A stretch of DNA of 64,000 bases from Bacillota bacterium. GTDB taxonomy: Bacteria > Bacillota > Clostridia > Acetivibrionales > DSM-1351. Location: the NCBI GenBank assembly GCA_023439045.1, contig JAEXOY010000015.1, positions 408,100 through 472,099 of the forward strand, in the 5' to 3' direction. How positions within the stretch are numbered: position 1 is the stretch's first letter; each line of letters opens with the position of its first letter. A model generated the notes under the pieces. It had not been told where the DNA came from, did no database searches, and saw only the letters and a list, made by a program, of their open reading frames with translations. This document shows, piece after piece, positions 27,601 through 38,200 of this stretch. A program made the position numbers and the translations under genes.

Positions 27601-30600
27601 ATCCTGCATATGCTGAGAGTATTACCTTGAAGGCCGCACCCAGCTTAGAAAACGTATATGATGCAGCCATAACCTCCTCTACTGTTTTGGATAGGGTAGT
27701 TAGCAATAGCCAAAATTATCCACTAAATGAGAATCTTGGTTTTAACCCAGATGATCCATCAACCCATATGCTATCCACTCTCGAAGGTGTAAGCTTTAAC
27801 ATCAGTATTTCCAATAACCTTTTGAGTAAATGGGGTATTGAGGACGTGGATTTTAACAACACCTATGTAAGTATTTATAGAATTAGCGATGAAAAGGGGA
27901 AACCAGATACTTCACAGGTTGGAAATAATCTATATTTAGCTCCTCAGGCAGTTCAGAACATAACCTTACCAGCTGGGGAATATCCCAGCGGACGATACAA
28001 GGCGGAATTGACCGTTACTTCAAAAACCTCCGCAACAGCGTATAGATTTACCTATCCTAAAGACATATTTGTTGATTCCACCGAGTCCTCAAAGGAGTTC
28101 GGCTTTGCAGGGTACTACTACAATATCAAGTCGGGTTCTTTAAGTAAAAATAACTATACCTATTACGGTCCAGTTTACAATTCAAAGGACGAGAAGGAAA
28201 AGCCATTTACCTATACTGCAGCAGACAGTACCATATATATTCCTGTCAATAGCGGAATTAGCTCAGAGTATGGACCTAGGCTTTATTTTACCGCAGACGA
28301 TGTCCCAGTTGATACAGATAATGACCAATATGGTGTCAAGGCAATAAAAGCGTGGAATGTGACTGAAGGTGTTAACGCTAATCAGTCAAAATACCTGTCG
28401 CAATGGTATGCTGCAAAGGACGCCGATGATGAATATTCCGAATACAGCTTCTATTTAACCGAATATGTAAACGAAGTATCGGATGTACTATCTGCATATG
28501 ACACAACTGATTACATGAAGCTCCCACTTGTAAAAAACACATTAAATACGGTGGCATTCCAAGTGGTGAATGCCAATGGAAAAGCTTCCGAGGTGCGCTA
28601 TGTCTATATTTATCCCGTAGATGAAAGAGTTTCAGGAGCAGTGTCCATTAACGCCAGAGGTGAGTATATGGAGGAGGGTACCCTTACCTTCAAACCCTCT
28701 CCTGGTCAATCAATGAATAATGTTTCGGTATATGTGAGCCATCAAAAACCAGACGGCACCGTTGACCAAATAGATATAACTGGAAACTATGATCTGTTAA
28801 CTGACTCCTATTCACATGCCCTTAAAGAACCCGGAGTAAAATATTATTATGTGTATACAGTGGACGGCTATGGAAATTACACAGAACAACCATCTGATAC
28901 AAATGGATACTGGGGTTGGACTGACTCTGGTGCGCCTACCGTCGTATCCTCATCGTGTAACAATATATCCAACGGCAATTTTACAGCTAAATTTATTTTC
29001 AGTGAGGACACCATATGGGACAACAAGACCCAGACCCTGAACGTGAATTTCAACAAGGAATATATGAATGCGTTAGGTTTCAGCAGTGAAACTGATGCCC
29101 CAGGTTTTTCTCTGAACTTACCGGTACAAAGAGCTTTTGGAGCACAGACGGTATTTGTAGCATCCAAATCAAATCCATATGGTATTTATCAGGTAGATAT
29201 TGAGCCTGTTGAGAACGATTCTAAGCAAGTCAGCGTCACAATTTATGGTGTTATCAAGTACGATGATTCAAAGACCGAAGGCGAAATGGTAAAACACACC
29301 CTCTATGCCACTCTGACAGATCCATTTGGAAATGTATCCGATCCGGGAGCAGGCACTGAGGTAGAGGTCAGAAACACCAAGCCGAAGTATGAAGGCGGTT
29401 CCTTTGATAAATACAGTCATGGTGGAAGTGACGAATATAGAGGTTTTACGGGTAATTTCAATACCCCAGTAATCCTGGACAAATCTATAGGAACAAATAG
29501 CCCGCTCCCTTACAGCCAAGTTAAATCCCATGAGCTACCCATTTTCGGAGACGGTAATTATACTATTTCATTCTATGATATTTTTGGTACAAAATGGACC
29601 CAGGATATTACCATTACAGATGTATTCAAGGAGAGCAGTCTGCAAGTATCTATTTCTGAGACAGGCGACACTTCAGGGCCTGTGACAGTCACAATTGCTG
29701 CTGCTTACCCGGAAAAAACCAGATTCTCAATATATGACTTCACAAACGATTGGACCACAGTCGCAAACCGAGAGACTAGTGCTACCTTTGACGTGCAGGC
29801 TAATTCGGAAATGCGTATTATGCTAATTGATAACAATGATGAGTTGCGCTTGGCGGAGAAGATTTACATAACAAACATTATAACTGGGGCACCAGAAGCA
29901 AATATTAATTGGTATTATTCAGAGTTTATGTCAAATGAACTGCCTAACGGTGTAACAGAAACTACGAAGGCGGTCACTGCATCTTACACGACAACGCGCG
30001 AAGTAACACCTGTAGGAGGAACAGCAGCATCCTATACCTTCTACCCACGGGATAAAACAACATCCTATACCTTTGAGTATATGGACGCAGCCGGAAACAA
30101 GGGCAGCGTTACGGCAACACTGCCAATTGCGATTGTGGAGTCTCAAGAGCCTGATACTGATGTGACAGCCCCAGAATTCCAAGTAAACATGTATGGCAAG
30201 AGAGGTGGTGCATATAGCCCTGTAGGATACTTTAGCAGTATGTCTTCAACAAACTCCCTCGACGATGCTATAGAAGAGGCAGGTTATGTTCAGGATTACT
30301 ACTTTGATATAGCTATTATCGAGGACTCCGCCTATAAATTTATACTTCTGCCAGGTTATGCAGATACATCGGGAGTTACATATTCTAGCAGTACCTCTGA
30401 TGCAATAAGCGGAGTTACCCTGTCCGGAAGGACACTCACAGTGACGGAGGCTACTACATTTACAGTGGTTATTGTGGATAAGTTCAATAACAAGAACTCA
30501 TTTACTATGAATATTGGGAAGTATTTGGACAATACTCCTCCGACGGCCGTTGTAAATAAGGAATTTAAGGGATTTTATATTGTGAACAGCTATATTAAGC

Positions 30601-32216
30601 TGAAAGACACCAGCAACGACGGTGCAGATACAGGGAAGGTGACTTTACTTTCTCCATTTGGACTGCCTGTTTTAGAGGATACAAATTCTCAATATAATGG
30701 TCAGTACAATTATCAGTTCACTGACAATAAAGCCATTATCATCACCTTTCAAGACATTGCAGGGAATAAGGGCAGTGCTAAAATTTCAGTGGATTCTCTT
30801 GACATGACTTCACCGACTGCATCTGTTATATGGTCTCCCCACTATTATGATAGCAGCACTGGTACAAATGGAGACCCTTCAACACCACCAAACCACATTA
30901 CCAACAAGGATGTAACAGCAAAGGTAAGCTTTAGTAAATCAATTGCTTCAGTTTCAGCCTCCATTTCCTCTGACGGGGGAAATAGTTGGACTCAAGTAAT
31001 TGACAATACCTTCGATGATATTTTTTCACTAAAGACTACTTCAGATAATGCTACAGTGACCTTCCACAAAGGAGGCGTTGGCATTGAGCTCGTTGCGACT
31101 GCGCTAAATGGTAAAACAGCAACAACGACATTACATCTGGACGAGGTAATCAATAAGGTTATACCTTCGATAGAGCAGGTAGTGAACTATGGTTATAATG
31201 TGGGATTTGAAAAAGGTAATCCATACTTCGCAACAATAACCCTGACTCCTTTGAACACGGACGTATACTGCTCAGAAAGCACAACACCAGGAAGGATTAT
31301 CAGCAAAGGAAGCAGTATAAGCTTTACGGTCTACAGCAAGGGGAATTATAGTTATCATTTTACAGATATTGCGGGGAACACAATTGCTGTCACCGTACCG
31401 GTTGATAAGCAAGTGGACAGGACAACGCCTGAAATACTCGTCAATACTGGCGACGGTACCATAACAAACGGTAAGGTGACTGTAGCTATATCATTAGATG
31501 AGGAAGGGACATTGGAGGTAGCTGGTGCGAATAAGGTATCTGTTTTTAAAGACGTTGTATTAAAAGGTGAGCAAAAACAGATTGAAATATCAAACAATGG
31601 CTCCTTTGAAGTCACAGCCTACGACTTGGCAGGAAACAAGGCAAGCACGGTCTTTACTGTTGGAAGCATAGACAGATCTGCCCCGTCTATCACTTTCGAG
31701 CCATTAACTTTAGACATACGCCAGGGTAGTGACACGTCTGCCTTAAACACTCTGTTGGACTATGGTTGTATCGTGTTTGACAATATGAGTAAAAGCAATG
31801 CAATAACTGTAGCCCATGATGCTTCAAGTGTTAAGCTTACCGCACCGGGCGTATACACAGTTACCTATACGGTGAAGGACGAGGCGGGAAACACTGCTAC
31901 AGCGACGCGCTTTGTGAGGGTTTACCCAAAGGACGAGCTTGAGGTGATACTCAATAGCAAAAAAACGGAGAATCGAGGAACAACGGTTCTTAACTCAAAA
32001 ACAGTATCAATCTTAGTTACAAATCCTCTTGGATATGAGCCCTTTACCATCTACCTGAGTCGTGGTATCAAATCGGAGGGTCAGATGAAAACCGACTATA
32101 CTATCATCCAACCGGATACAAATGGAAGCTTTACGGTATCATCTTCAGGCTTCTATACACTATACATTGTTACCCAAAGCAGGAAAACATTTATAACTAA
32201 AATCTACTTTGAATAA
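24609..32216 (+). CDS. Giant secreted multi-Ig-like surface protein
   Basis: A 2535-residue protein with a clear signal peptide (residues 1-32, KKKFLAVLLSFSLLVGIM then SHAA). Most of the chain is beta-rich, with at least nine Ig-like closing motifs of the (D)xAGN/xxGN type: ARDYAGNYG, MDAAGNKGS, QDIAGNKGS, TDIAGNTIA, YDLAGNKAS, KDEAGNTAT and others. The last ~120 residues include an HYR/Big_3-like domain (GVYTVTYTVKDEAGNTATATR). A Cys cluster (C210, C212, C215) occurs early. I see no SLH, dockerin, LPXTG or catalytic signature, so attachment must be indirect or through the next protein. GC content is above that of the flanks. Confidence 0.85.
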   Translation: MNNMKKKFLAVLLSFSLLVGIMPSFTITSHAAVSEVLYEPLTTKHGIFNRYNYQDKDYYLDYAKKSTFYNVANRFDGLSPLNTYNGYTWTYDWRDFAYTYKKGPSGKYEEDYTVYGQLTSMGQLKLNLSATMHNNLHTHTRYWGLQEAQSVVYPYAAVQSGGFRKIINGYEFVPEGTVTKRLGDMQYVDFGNNTRDLSLSLGVGKTFSDCNCKDCSVGNIVVAFADTKDPIVNRAYICDIDGKANDRFKSGAVAFLKVEFNEPIRFADNNKNHGDIQVKVKDKSGNTMTAKLVELKNYSLMFKIENTDISGFSLKTFNVDHIDLTELFGNGKWKLEEIFGSDHNGFAVNKKYDEKGYGYTISESLITDIAGNPMAKPAQNKIALASACFDGEAPYVYSISKTAQMNNGDVKTALGKTDANTNSYLDDSDIIAGVGDKIDYTVNFNEQIKFDGNCFSSNDFLGMKATLNVKDSTGNYVTIDSAKMSQIKKGSDSTENSPPGSYTSVSFSTFTMKEGMNCDDIDGKIKITSVTVSPGSKITDLCDNEYFDLNNSWDTLEKNPYILDVTAPTITTSVEYSDNGYTPITEVKTGGVVTGFYFPISVTDSAGTDALKGYFSWVDRLSVEKSFKYKYAVTADNVTPDPDSTAWQTGTTGQSHSFTQVSTGNYIHISLISDESYLLSSTSLKIEARDYAGNYGTKTFELNYIADTIKPLSVIESTGKSYDTVSQLGTLTATAAISDESGLESVYYMWVSDGSSSPSADSTDWKATGSFEEGATNATVSTDRGEIGIGQAFIGELYVKAVDIYGNVSITNIGTYTYNLSAPAYKLSYTESRKKEASLGIYGLENNSAVAVMIKKPFTTDTYYVSVVDWDYSNDILNNETIGLQSINDLYSWQTYKVTSTGTGIYDFTFLDNTDYNLLESILGGDYYGEIDITLLTGRADIKTSEFNESMINKEDVGEGTLAYVDTTIGNGAFTYLAGQSASGDLHTILTSAGTDIYPAYAESITLKAAPSLENVYDAAITSSTVLDRVVSNSQNYPLNENLGFNPDDPSTHMLSTLEGVSFNISISNNLLSKWGIEDVDFNNTYVSIYRISDEKGKPDTSQVGNNLYLAPQAVQNITLPAGEYPSGRYKAELTVTSKTSATAYRFTYPKDIFVDSTESSKEFGFAGYYYNIKSGSLSKNNYTYYGPVYNSKDEKEKPFTYTAADSTIYIPVNSGISSEYGPRLYFTADDVPVDTDNDQYGVKAIKAWNVTEGVNANQSKYLSQWYAAKDADDEYSEYSFYLTEYVNEVSDVLSAYDTTDYMKLPLVKNTLNTVAFQVVNANGKASEVRYVYIYPVDERVSGAVSINARGEYMEEGTLTFKPSPGQSMNNVSVYVSHQKPDGTVDQIDITGNYDLLTDSYSHALKEPGVKYYYVYTVDGYGNYTEQPSDTNGYWGWTDSGAPTVVSSSCNNISNGNFTAKFIFSEDTIWDNKTQTLNVNFNKEYMNALGFSSETDAPGFSLNLPVQRAFGAQTVFVASKSNPYGIYQVDIEPVENDSKQVSVTIYGVIKYDDSKTEGEMVKHTLYATLTDPFGNVSDPGAGTEVEVRNTKPKYEGGSFDKYSHGGSDEYRGFTGNFNTPVILDKSIGTNSPLPYSQVKSHELPIFGDGNYTISFYDIFGTKWTQDITITDVFKESSLQVSISETGDTSGPVTVTIAAAYPEKTRFSIYDFTNDWTTVANRETSATFDVQANSEMRIMLIDNNDELRLAEKIYITNIITGAPEANINWYYSEFMSNELPNGVTETTKAVTASYTTTREVTPVGGTAASYTFYPRDKTTSYTFEYMDAAGNKGSVTATLPIAIVESQEPDTDVTAPEFQVNMYGKRGGAYSPVGYFSSMSSTNSLDDAIEEAGYVQDYYFDIAIIEDSAYKFILLPGYADTSGVTYSSSTSDAISGVTLSGRTLTVTEATTFTVVIVDKFNNKNSFTMNIGKYLDNTPPTAVVNKEFKGFYIVNSYIKLKDTSNDGADTGKVTLLSPFGLPVLEDTNSQYNGQYNYQFTDNKAIIITFQDIAGNKGSAKISVDSLDMTSPTASVIWSPHYYDSSTGTNGDPSTPPNHITNKDVTAKVSFSKSIASVSASISSDGGNSWTQVIDNTFDDIFSLKTTSDNATVTFHKGGVGIELVATALNGKTATTTLHLDEVINKVIPSIEQVVNYGYNVGFEKGNPYFATITLTPLNTDVYCSESTTPGRIISKGSSISFTVYSKGNYSYHFTDIAGNTIAVTVPVDKQVDRTTPEILVNTGDGTITNGKVTVAISLDEEGTLEVAGANKVSVFKDVVLKGEQKQIEISNNGSFEVTAYDLAGNKASTVFTVGSIDRSAPSITFEPLTLDIRQGSDTSALNTLLDYGCIVFDNMSKSNAITVAHDASSVKLTAPGVYTVTYTVKDEAGNTATATRFVRVYPKDELEVILNSKKTENRGTTVLNSKTVSILVTNPLGYEPFTIYLSRGIKSEGQMKTDYTIIQPDTNGSFTVSSSGFYTLYIVTQSRKTFITKIYFE

Positions 32217-32221
32217 TATAG

Positions 32222-32285
32222 GGGTCAGAGGGTTGAAAGGGAGCTTCCCTCAACTCTCTGACATTATCCGCCAAGGCGGAAAGGG
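32222..32285 (+). other. Paired hairpins between the two giant genes
   Basis: GTCAGAG-GGTTGA-GGGA pairs with TCCC-TCAACT-CTCTGAC (about 32225-32263), and TCCGCC-AA-GGCGGA forms a second short stem (about 32269-32282). No T-run follows; the ribosome site AAGGGGG of the next gene overlaps the second stem's end. They look like intercistronic RNA structures that adjust relative expression or processing rather than stopping transcription. Confidence 0.55.
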
Positions 32286-32293
32286 GGATAAAA

Positions 32294-35200
32294 ATGAAAA
32301 GAACTATTAAGCGCATAATTTCAATAGTACTTATTTTAGCCATTACATTAGGGCTTCTGCCAATCAGCGAACTCACGGCTATGGCAGCATCGGAAGGTGT
32401 AATTTCGATGTCAAACAGATATATCACTGTTGATGTGTCTGAGAAGAATGGAGGTTTTTCGTTCAAAACGGATAATGGAGACAAACTCAATAAGTCAGAC
32501 GATAATAAGGATCTTTTATACCATAGTGACGAATACGACACCTCCTTCACATCCTTTGAGGTAACCTATTCCGACGGCAGTGTCAAGAATTATTTATTCG
32601 GCGGAAGTTATGGTTTTCTTGGAATGTCAAGCTCAAAGGTCAGTGTGACAAAGATAAATGACAATGAGATAAATGCAGTCTGGAAGCTTGACAACCTAAT
32701 TTTTACCCAGAAGCTCGCCCTGGTGAGCTCTGGTGCAAACGAGCATGGAATGGTAAATATTTCTTACAATGTAGAAAATAATGGTGATAGCGCTGTGAGT
32801 GTCAAGGCCCGAGTACTTCTCGATACCGCACTCGGCAATCAGGACTACGGTAGGTATCAAGTTATTGATGAGACTAATACTTACCGATCAATAACATCAG
32901 AAACGCTTCTCACCGCATCGGATTCCATTCCTCAGAATTTTTATGCCTATGACGACCCATATAACCCAAATATTACGGCATATACTGTGAGCAAGCAGGG
33001 GCAGATACCATATCAAGCAGCTTTTGGACACTGGAATAACCTTGCCTCCTCGCTGTTTGCATTCTCGCCTGATGCTACGCTGGACTTCAGTAATGCTAAA
33101 AATAAATATCTAACCGCTGATAGTGCATATGCTCTTTACTACGATATGGGAAGCGTTAAGGCGTCAGGCGGAAATAGCTCCTTCCTCACCTATTATGGAG
33201 TATACTCCCATCAGGAGGTAGCAAACAGCAGTACTATGACAGTGGATGTCACTGCGCCGACCTCCCTTTCACTTAATAGCGACAAAAACAATTATATTCC
33301 TCAGGTAAACAAGGGGAAAGCCCACTTTTCTGTTCAGACAGAGATAAAAAATCTGATGGGCAGTGAAAAAGATTATAGCAACATAACCCTTGCAATCTAT
33401 ACTGCTTCTGGGTTAATGCCTCTGAATGCGAAGGGGGAGGAGGAATCGGGCGTAGGCTACGAAAATACCGAACCATATACCGTATTCTATTCTAATGTGG
33501 CAGAAGGGGCAACGGTCTCTGACGTGCTGTATTTTGCCGCGAAGCCTACAGTCAATGCGGAGTACAGGAAGATAAAGCTTCAGGTTTATGACACCTCATC
33601 GAGTTCAGCTATTACCACCGATAAACTCCTGGGTGAGAAAGTTTTCTACGTCCTGTGTCCTGGAACGGACGGTAACCTACCTGAATTTACCTTTACCTCT
33701 CTTACACCTGATATTATTTACTACAGTGGCACAAGGCATCTATTTTTAACTGGTACAAATATAGACATACTATATACCTCTATTCTTAATGGTAATTGTA
33801 CGCTTAAGGCATACAACAAAGTCAACCCTACTAAAGAGCTTACTGTCCCCAAGGGAAATGTACTTCAGCCTGGAAAGGATAAGCTTGACATCATTCTGAC
33901 AGATGAAATGGCAACTGGAGACTGGTACTTGCAGCTTGAATGGTCCAATGATGCAGTAAAGAGCGGTATCGTGTCAGCTGAATATCAAAAGCAGACAGCT
34001 CCTGCCCTTGAGTTTATAATTAGCGATGACAAAATGTATAAAAACGATACATATGGAGTAATAGCCATTGTACAAACAGCAGGCAAAACAAGTACTCCGG
34101 CTTACCGTATAATGTCCTTTTTGAGCGAAAAAGAATTCAATTCTTTCAAGGAGGGAGAGCAAAAGCCGGACGGATCAAAGGAGAAGAAGTATGAGGAAAT
34201 ACTCATGGAACTGCGAGGAGAATTTGAAATACAGGATACAACACTCGACTCAGCCACCTCCAGTTATGTTCCGACGCGTATTAAAGCCACCTCAGTAAAA
34301 GCATCAGTAGACAATAAGGCCACGAATTGCATAACAATCAATAACTGTATAGATTTTGAGGACGGGGTTATTACCGTATTTTATACTAGCTTGGCAGGCG
34401 GATTCGGGGATATTCAGGTTTTATTTGACGGGGCACTATATACCTCGGATGCCAGGACCTCACTTTGGAAAGGGGAGGCAGGCTTTACCAAGATTATTCA
34501 GGGAATGGAATATGGGCTTATACCCTACGATGAGAACGGAGATAGAGGAGCTTTTTCAGCTAATCCAATAAGTCTTGTATGGCCAAGCGTCTTTAGCACA
34601 GCGCAGACTATAGCAGGTATGGCTTTTAATCTCGCATACGGACAGCTTGGAGTTATGACGGACGATGACGATAATGAGATGGGCAGACTAATCTCCTTTT
34701 CTGCAAAGCTAGACTTAGGCTTCCTAATCCCAAGCGGTACTAGCGATGAAGAGGATAATACATACTGGACCAGACTCCAGAATTTCTGGAAATATTATAA
34801 GTATGGAGAGAGAGGCGAGTATGCCGACTGGATGTATGCAAATGACGGTAAATCCTTTGATTTCTCAAGCGAAACTGAAAATGAGAATACAGGAGCCGCA
34901 TCTGTCATGGTACAGGATATACTGTTCGGTTGCGGCGCAGGTTTTGTGGGAGTGCATTTTGAGGCAAATATAGCTATTCCCAATTACATAGCAGGTATGC
35001 CAAGAGTCGAAGGTACGTTGGAGGTAAATACCATTGGTAACTGGATGATTGCCCTAGAGGGTGGTATGGAAATGGCTACCTTTACACTGGAGGCTGCTCT
35101 CACCCTTAGGTCATATAATAATATTCCAGTTCCCGACAAAATATACTTCTTTGTCTCAGGCTTTGAGCCTGGCATTAATATAGACGCCCACGGTGTTATC

Positions 35201-38200
35201 TGGATAACGGGTGGAGGCGGAGGCATCGATAATTTGTACGACACCATCTTCCTTACAAGCGGTGTACCTCCGCTGCAACTATTGATTTCAGTGAGCTTCG
35301 ATCTTCTCAAGGTGATCTCCGCAAGGGCGGATTTCTCTGTCAGTATGAGAGGCATTTCCTTCTCTGCTTCACAAATAAAGATTAAGGGAACAGACCTAGT
35401 GGCGCTGAAAAAGGCAGCGGTGCAATTTGACTGGTATCCTAGCCTATACCTTATGGGTAGCATTAACATGAGTCTCTTTGATATAATAAATGGTTCGGGA
35501 TATATTGTGCTTGAGGGTAAAAACTACAGCGAATGGTTCTTTGAGGCCTTTGTTCGTGCTGGAATAGGTATACCTAAATCCATACCCATAGTAGGAGGTA
35601 TGACTATTGCACAGGTAGATATGGGCATTAATGCAGAAAAAATATGGGGACAGCTAACTGCGTTGTATATAAAGCTCGGTATAACCTACTACTGGGGAGG
35701 CGACTTCAATTTCGGCTCGGGAGAATTGTCCCAGCCAAGTTACCCGGACCTTTTGGGCTACGAAGATAAACCGGTGTACTATGATAAGGAGACCGATCGA
35801 ACTCTGTATATGAGGGTTGGAACCAATCTAAGTGTTGCAGCGCAGCCAGAAATTGCCGACAACCTTGCCGAAACGCCAAGGCTTATGGGCACTGCGCCTA
35901 CACTCTATTCCACTGGGGATAAGCTAAACCACAAATTCAATCTAGGTACCCGCTCAGACTCAGATGCACTCATTACGGTAAATTATCATGCAGCTAGCCT
36001 GAATGAGGCGGAGAACATTGCGAAAACCATTATTGCGAACGGCATAAAGGACAAGAACAATAATCTATATACCCTCACACTTTATGATACCACCAACATT
36101 GATACTGCCAACGCAAATGTGACTTATGATTCTGAAAAAGGAATAGGATCTCTTACCTTCACGATGACACATGACAATTGTTATGATAAGGATTGGAGCA
36201 TTACTACTCCAAAAGCCTCCGACGTTATCTTGTACAGTGCTGCAGCGGTGCCCGAAATTACCTCTATAAGTGGAAGCGTTAATGGAACGTCGCTTGATCT
36301 CAACTGGTCGGGTAAACAGATGGACAAGCTTGACAGTGTTAAATACTATCTTACTTCTGAAAAGGAAAATATGGATAATAGCGGGCAACCTTTGGGAGAA
36401 CTTACTGACAGTGCTGCTATCGACAGTGGGAAAATCACCTTTGCTATACCGCAGAATATCCCCGGAGGAGATTACTACATCCGTGCTATATATTCAAAGG
36501 ACGGTGTTGTATATAGTGCGATAAACAGTGTTGACAGTATTTCCATTGTGAATCTAAAAACACCGGATCCTGTTTCTATATCTCAGGTGAAAGCAGCGGG
36601 TGACCTTAAGTTTAGTGTAGAAATTGATAATCCAACCGCCGATGCCTATGTTGTAAATGTATATAAATACGATGCCAACAGCAAGAGCTGGGTTTATTCC
36701 GATGTTAGTGGAATGGTTGTGGAAAAGGCTAACCTTGTAAGCAATTCCCTTACGATAGGGGGAAGCTATACCTTCACCGACGATAAAAATAGTTCGTCCA
36801 CAAGGGGACTTGTACCAAATACAGACTACAGAATAGGTATCACTGCCTGCAATTATGTGGACATAGATAAAGATGGAAGTAATGATACTCAGATATTAAG
36901 CCCCACAGAGACTTTTTACTCTTCATCTGGAAGCGTAACGGATATAATGGGTGCAACCTCTGTTAAGCTGCCAAAGCCTACTCCGCCTACAGTAACAGTA
37001 ACAGCGGACAAAAGTCCAGTATCAATATCACGAATGGTCGGGAATCGCATAGAGAACTTCGATACATATGCTTCTTCAGACGTCACCTTTACGGCTTCGG
37101 CTGATAGCGCTATGGATGGAACATGGACACTGGACGGTGACGACGGCAAAACTGGTACCGTCACCGGAAGCAAGGCATTGATACCGCTTAATGGCCTTGC
37201 CGAGGGTGATCATACACTTATTGTTAAGGGTGTTGGCCCGAATGGGGACGGTTTCAGAAATACATATTCCTTTACAATAGATACTCTTGCACCTCGTCTT
37301 CTTCTGAGTTCACCAACCAACGGAAGCTTCTTTAATGAAGACGGAACACTTACGGTGACGGGAACCACCGATGCCAATGCACTCTTTAGCATAGTATGCG
37401 ACGGAGTGAGTGTTTGTACTAACAAGAGTATTAAGGAACTTGGTGGTTCAATCAACAACGATGGTGTGTTTTCCTTTAAGGTGGCTATATCTAATGCAAA
37501 CAGTGCATCAAGCCATAAAGTAACAATAACGGCATCAGATGTGCTCGGGAATATGACCAGTGAAGAATCGGAGGTTGTTCATGGAGGGCTTTCCAACATA
37601 CAGTCCATAGATATTTATGCCGATGGTGTGAACTGGTCAAATAATAATGTAGTTGGGAATGCTTTGTCATCAAAAACATACCAGCTTTCACTATGTGCAC
37701 GGACGAAAACCGGAGTTAGTTTCTTCCTAACAGATGAAAAACTTGTGTCATGGAACTGTACTTCCACAGAAGGGAAAGCCTCTATAAATGCCGACGGCAC
37801 GCTCACCATTGGAGCTGGCAGTACTGGCTTCGTAACGGGCTCTCTACGTGTAGCGTCTACTGGCTCCCTCACTTCTAGCATTACCTTCGGTGCTGAACGA
37901 GCAATCTCCGGTTATTCGGTTGTAGCAGGCTCTACACTGGGGGGAAGAGTAACTGGTGGAGGAATATATAACCCTGATGAAAAGGTAACACTGACAGCCA
38001 CTCCAGATTCCGGCTATTATTTCACCGGTTGGACACTGTCAGGGGTTAGTGTCAACAACACCTCAGACGCTAGCATTACATTTAATATGCCTGCAGGCAA
38101 CGTAATTGCCACTGCGAACTTTGCTTTGAAATCATCTAACGTTCCTACAGTGTCAACTGATTATTCTAATAATTCTGGATATTCATTGACAGCGACTGTG

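Noticed and set aside
34984..35469. A 161-codon open frame on the minus strand
   Set aside because: It is antisense to the SLH protein, with no start signal or recognisable domain.
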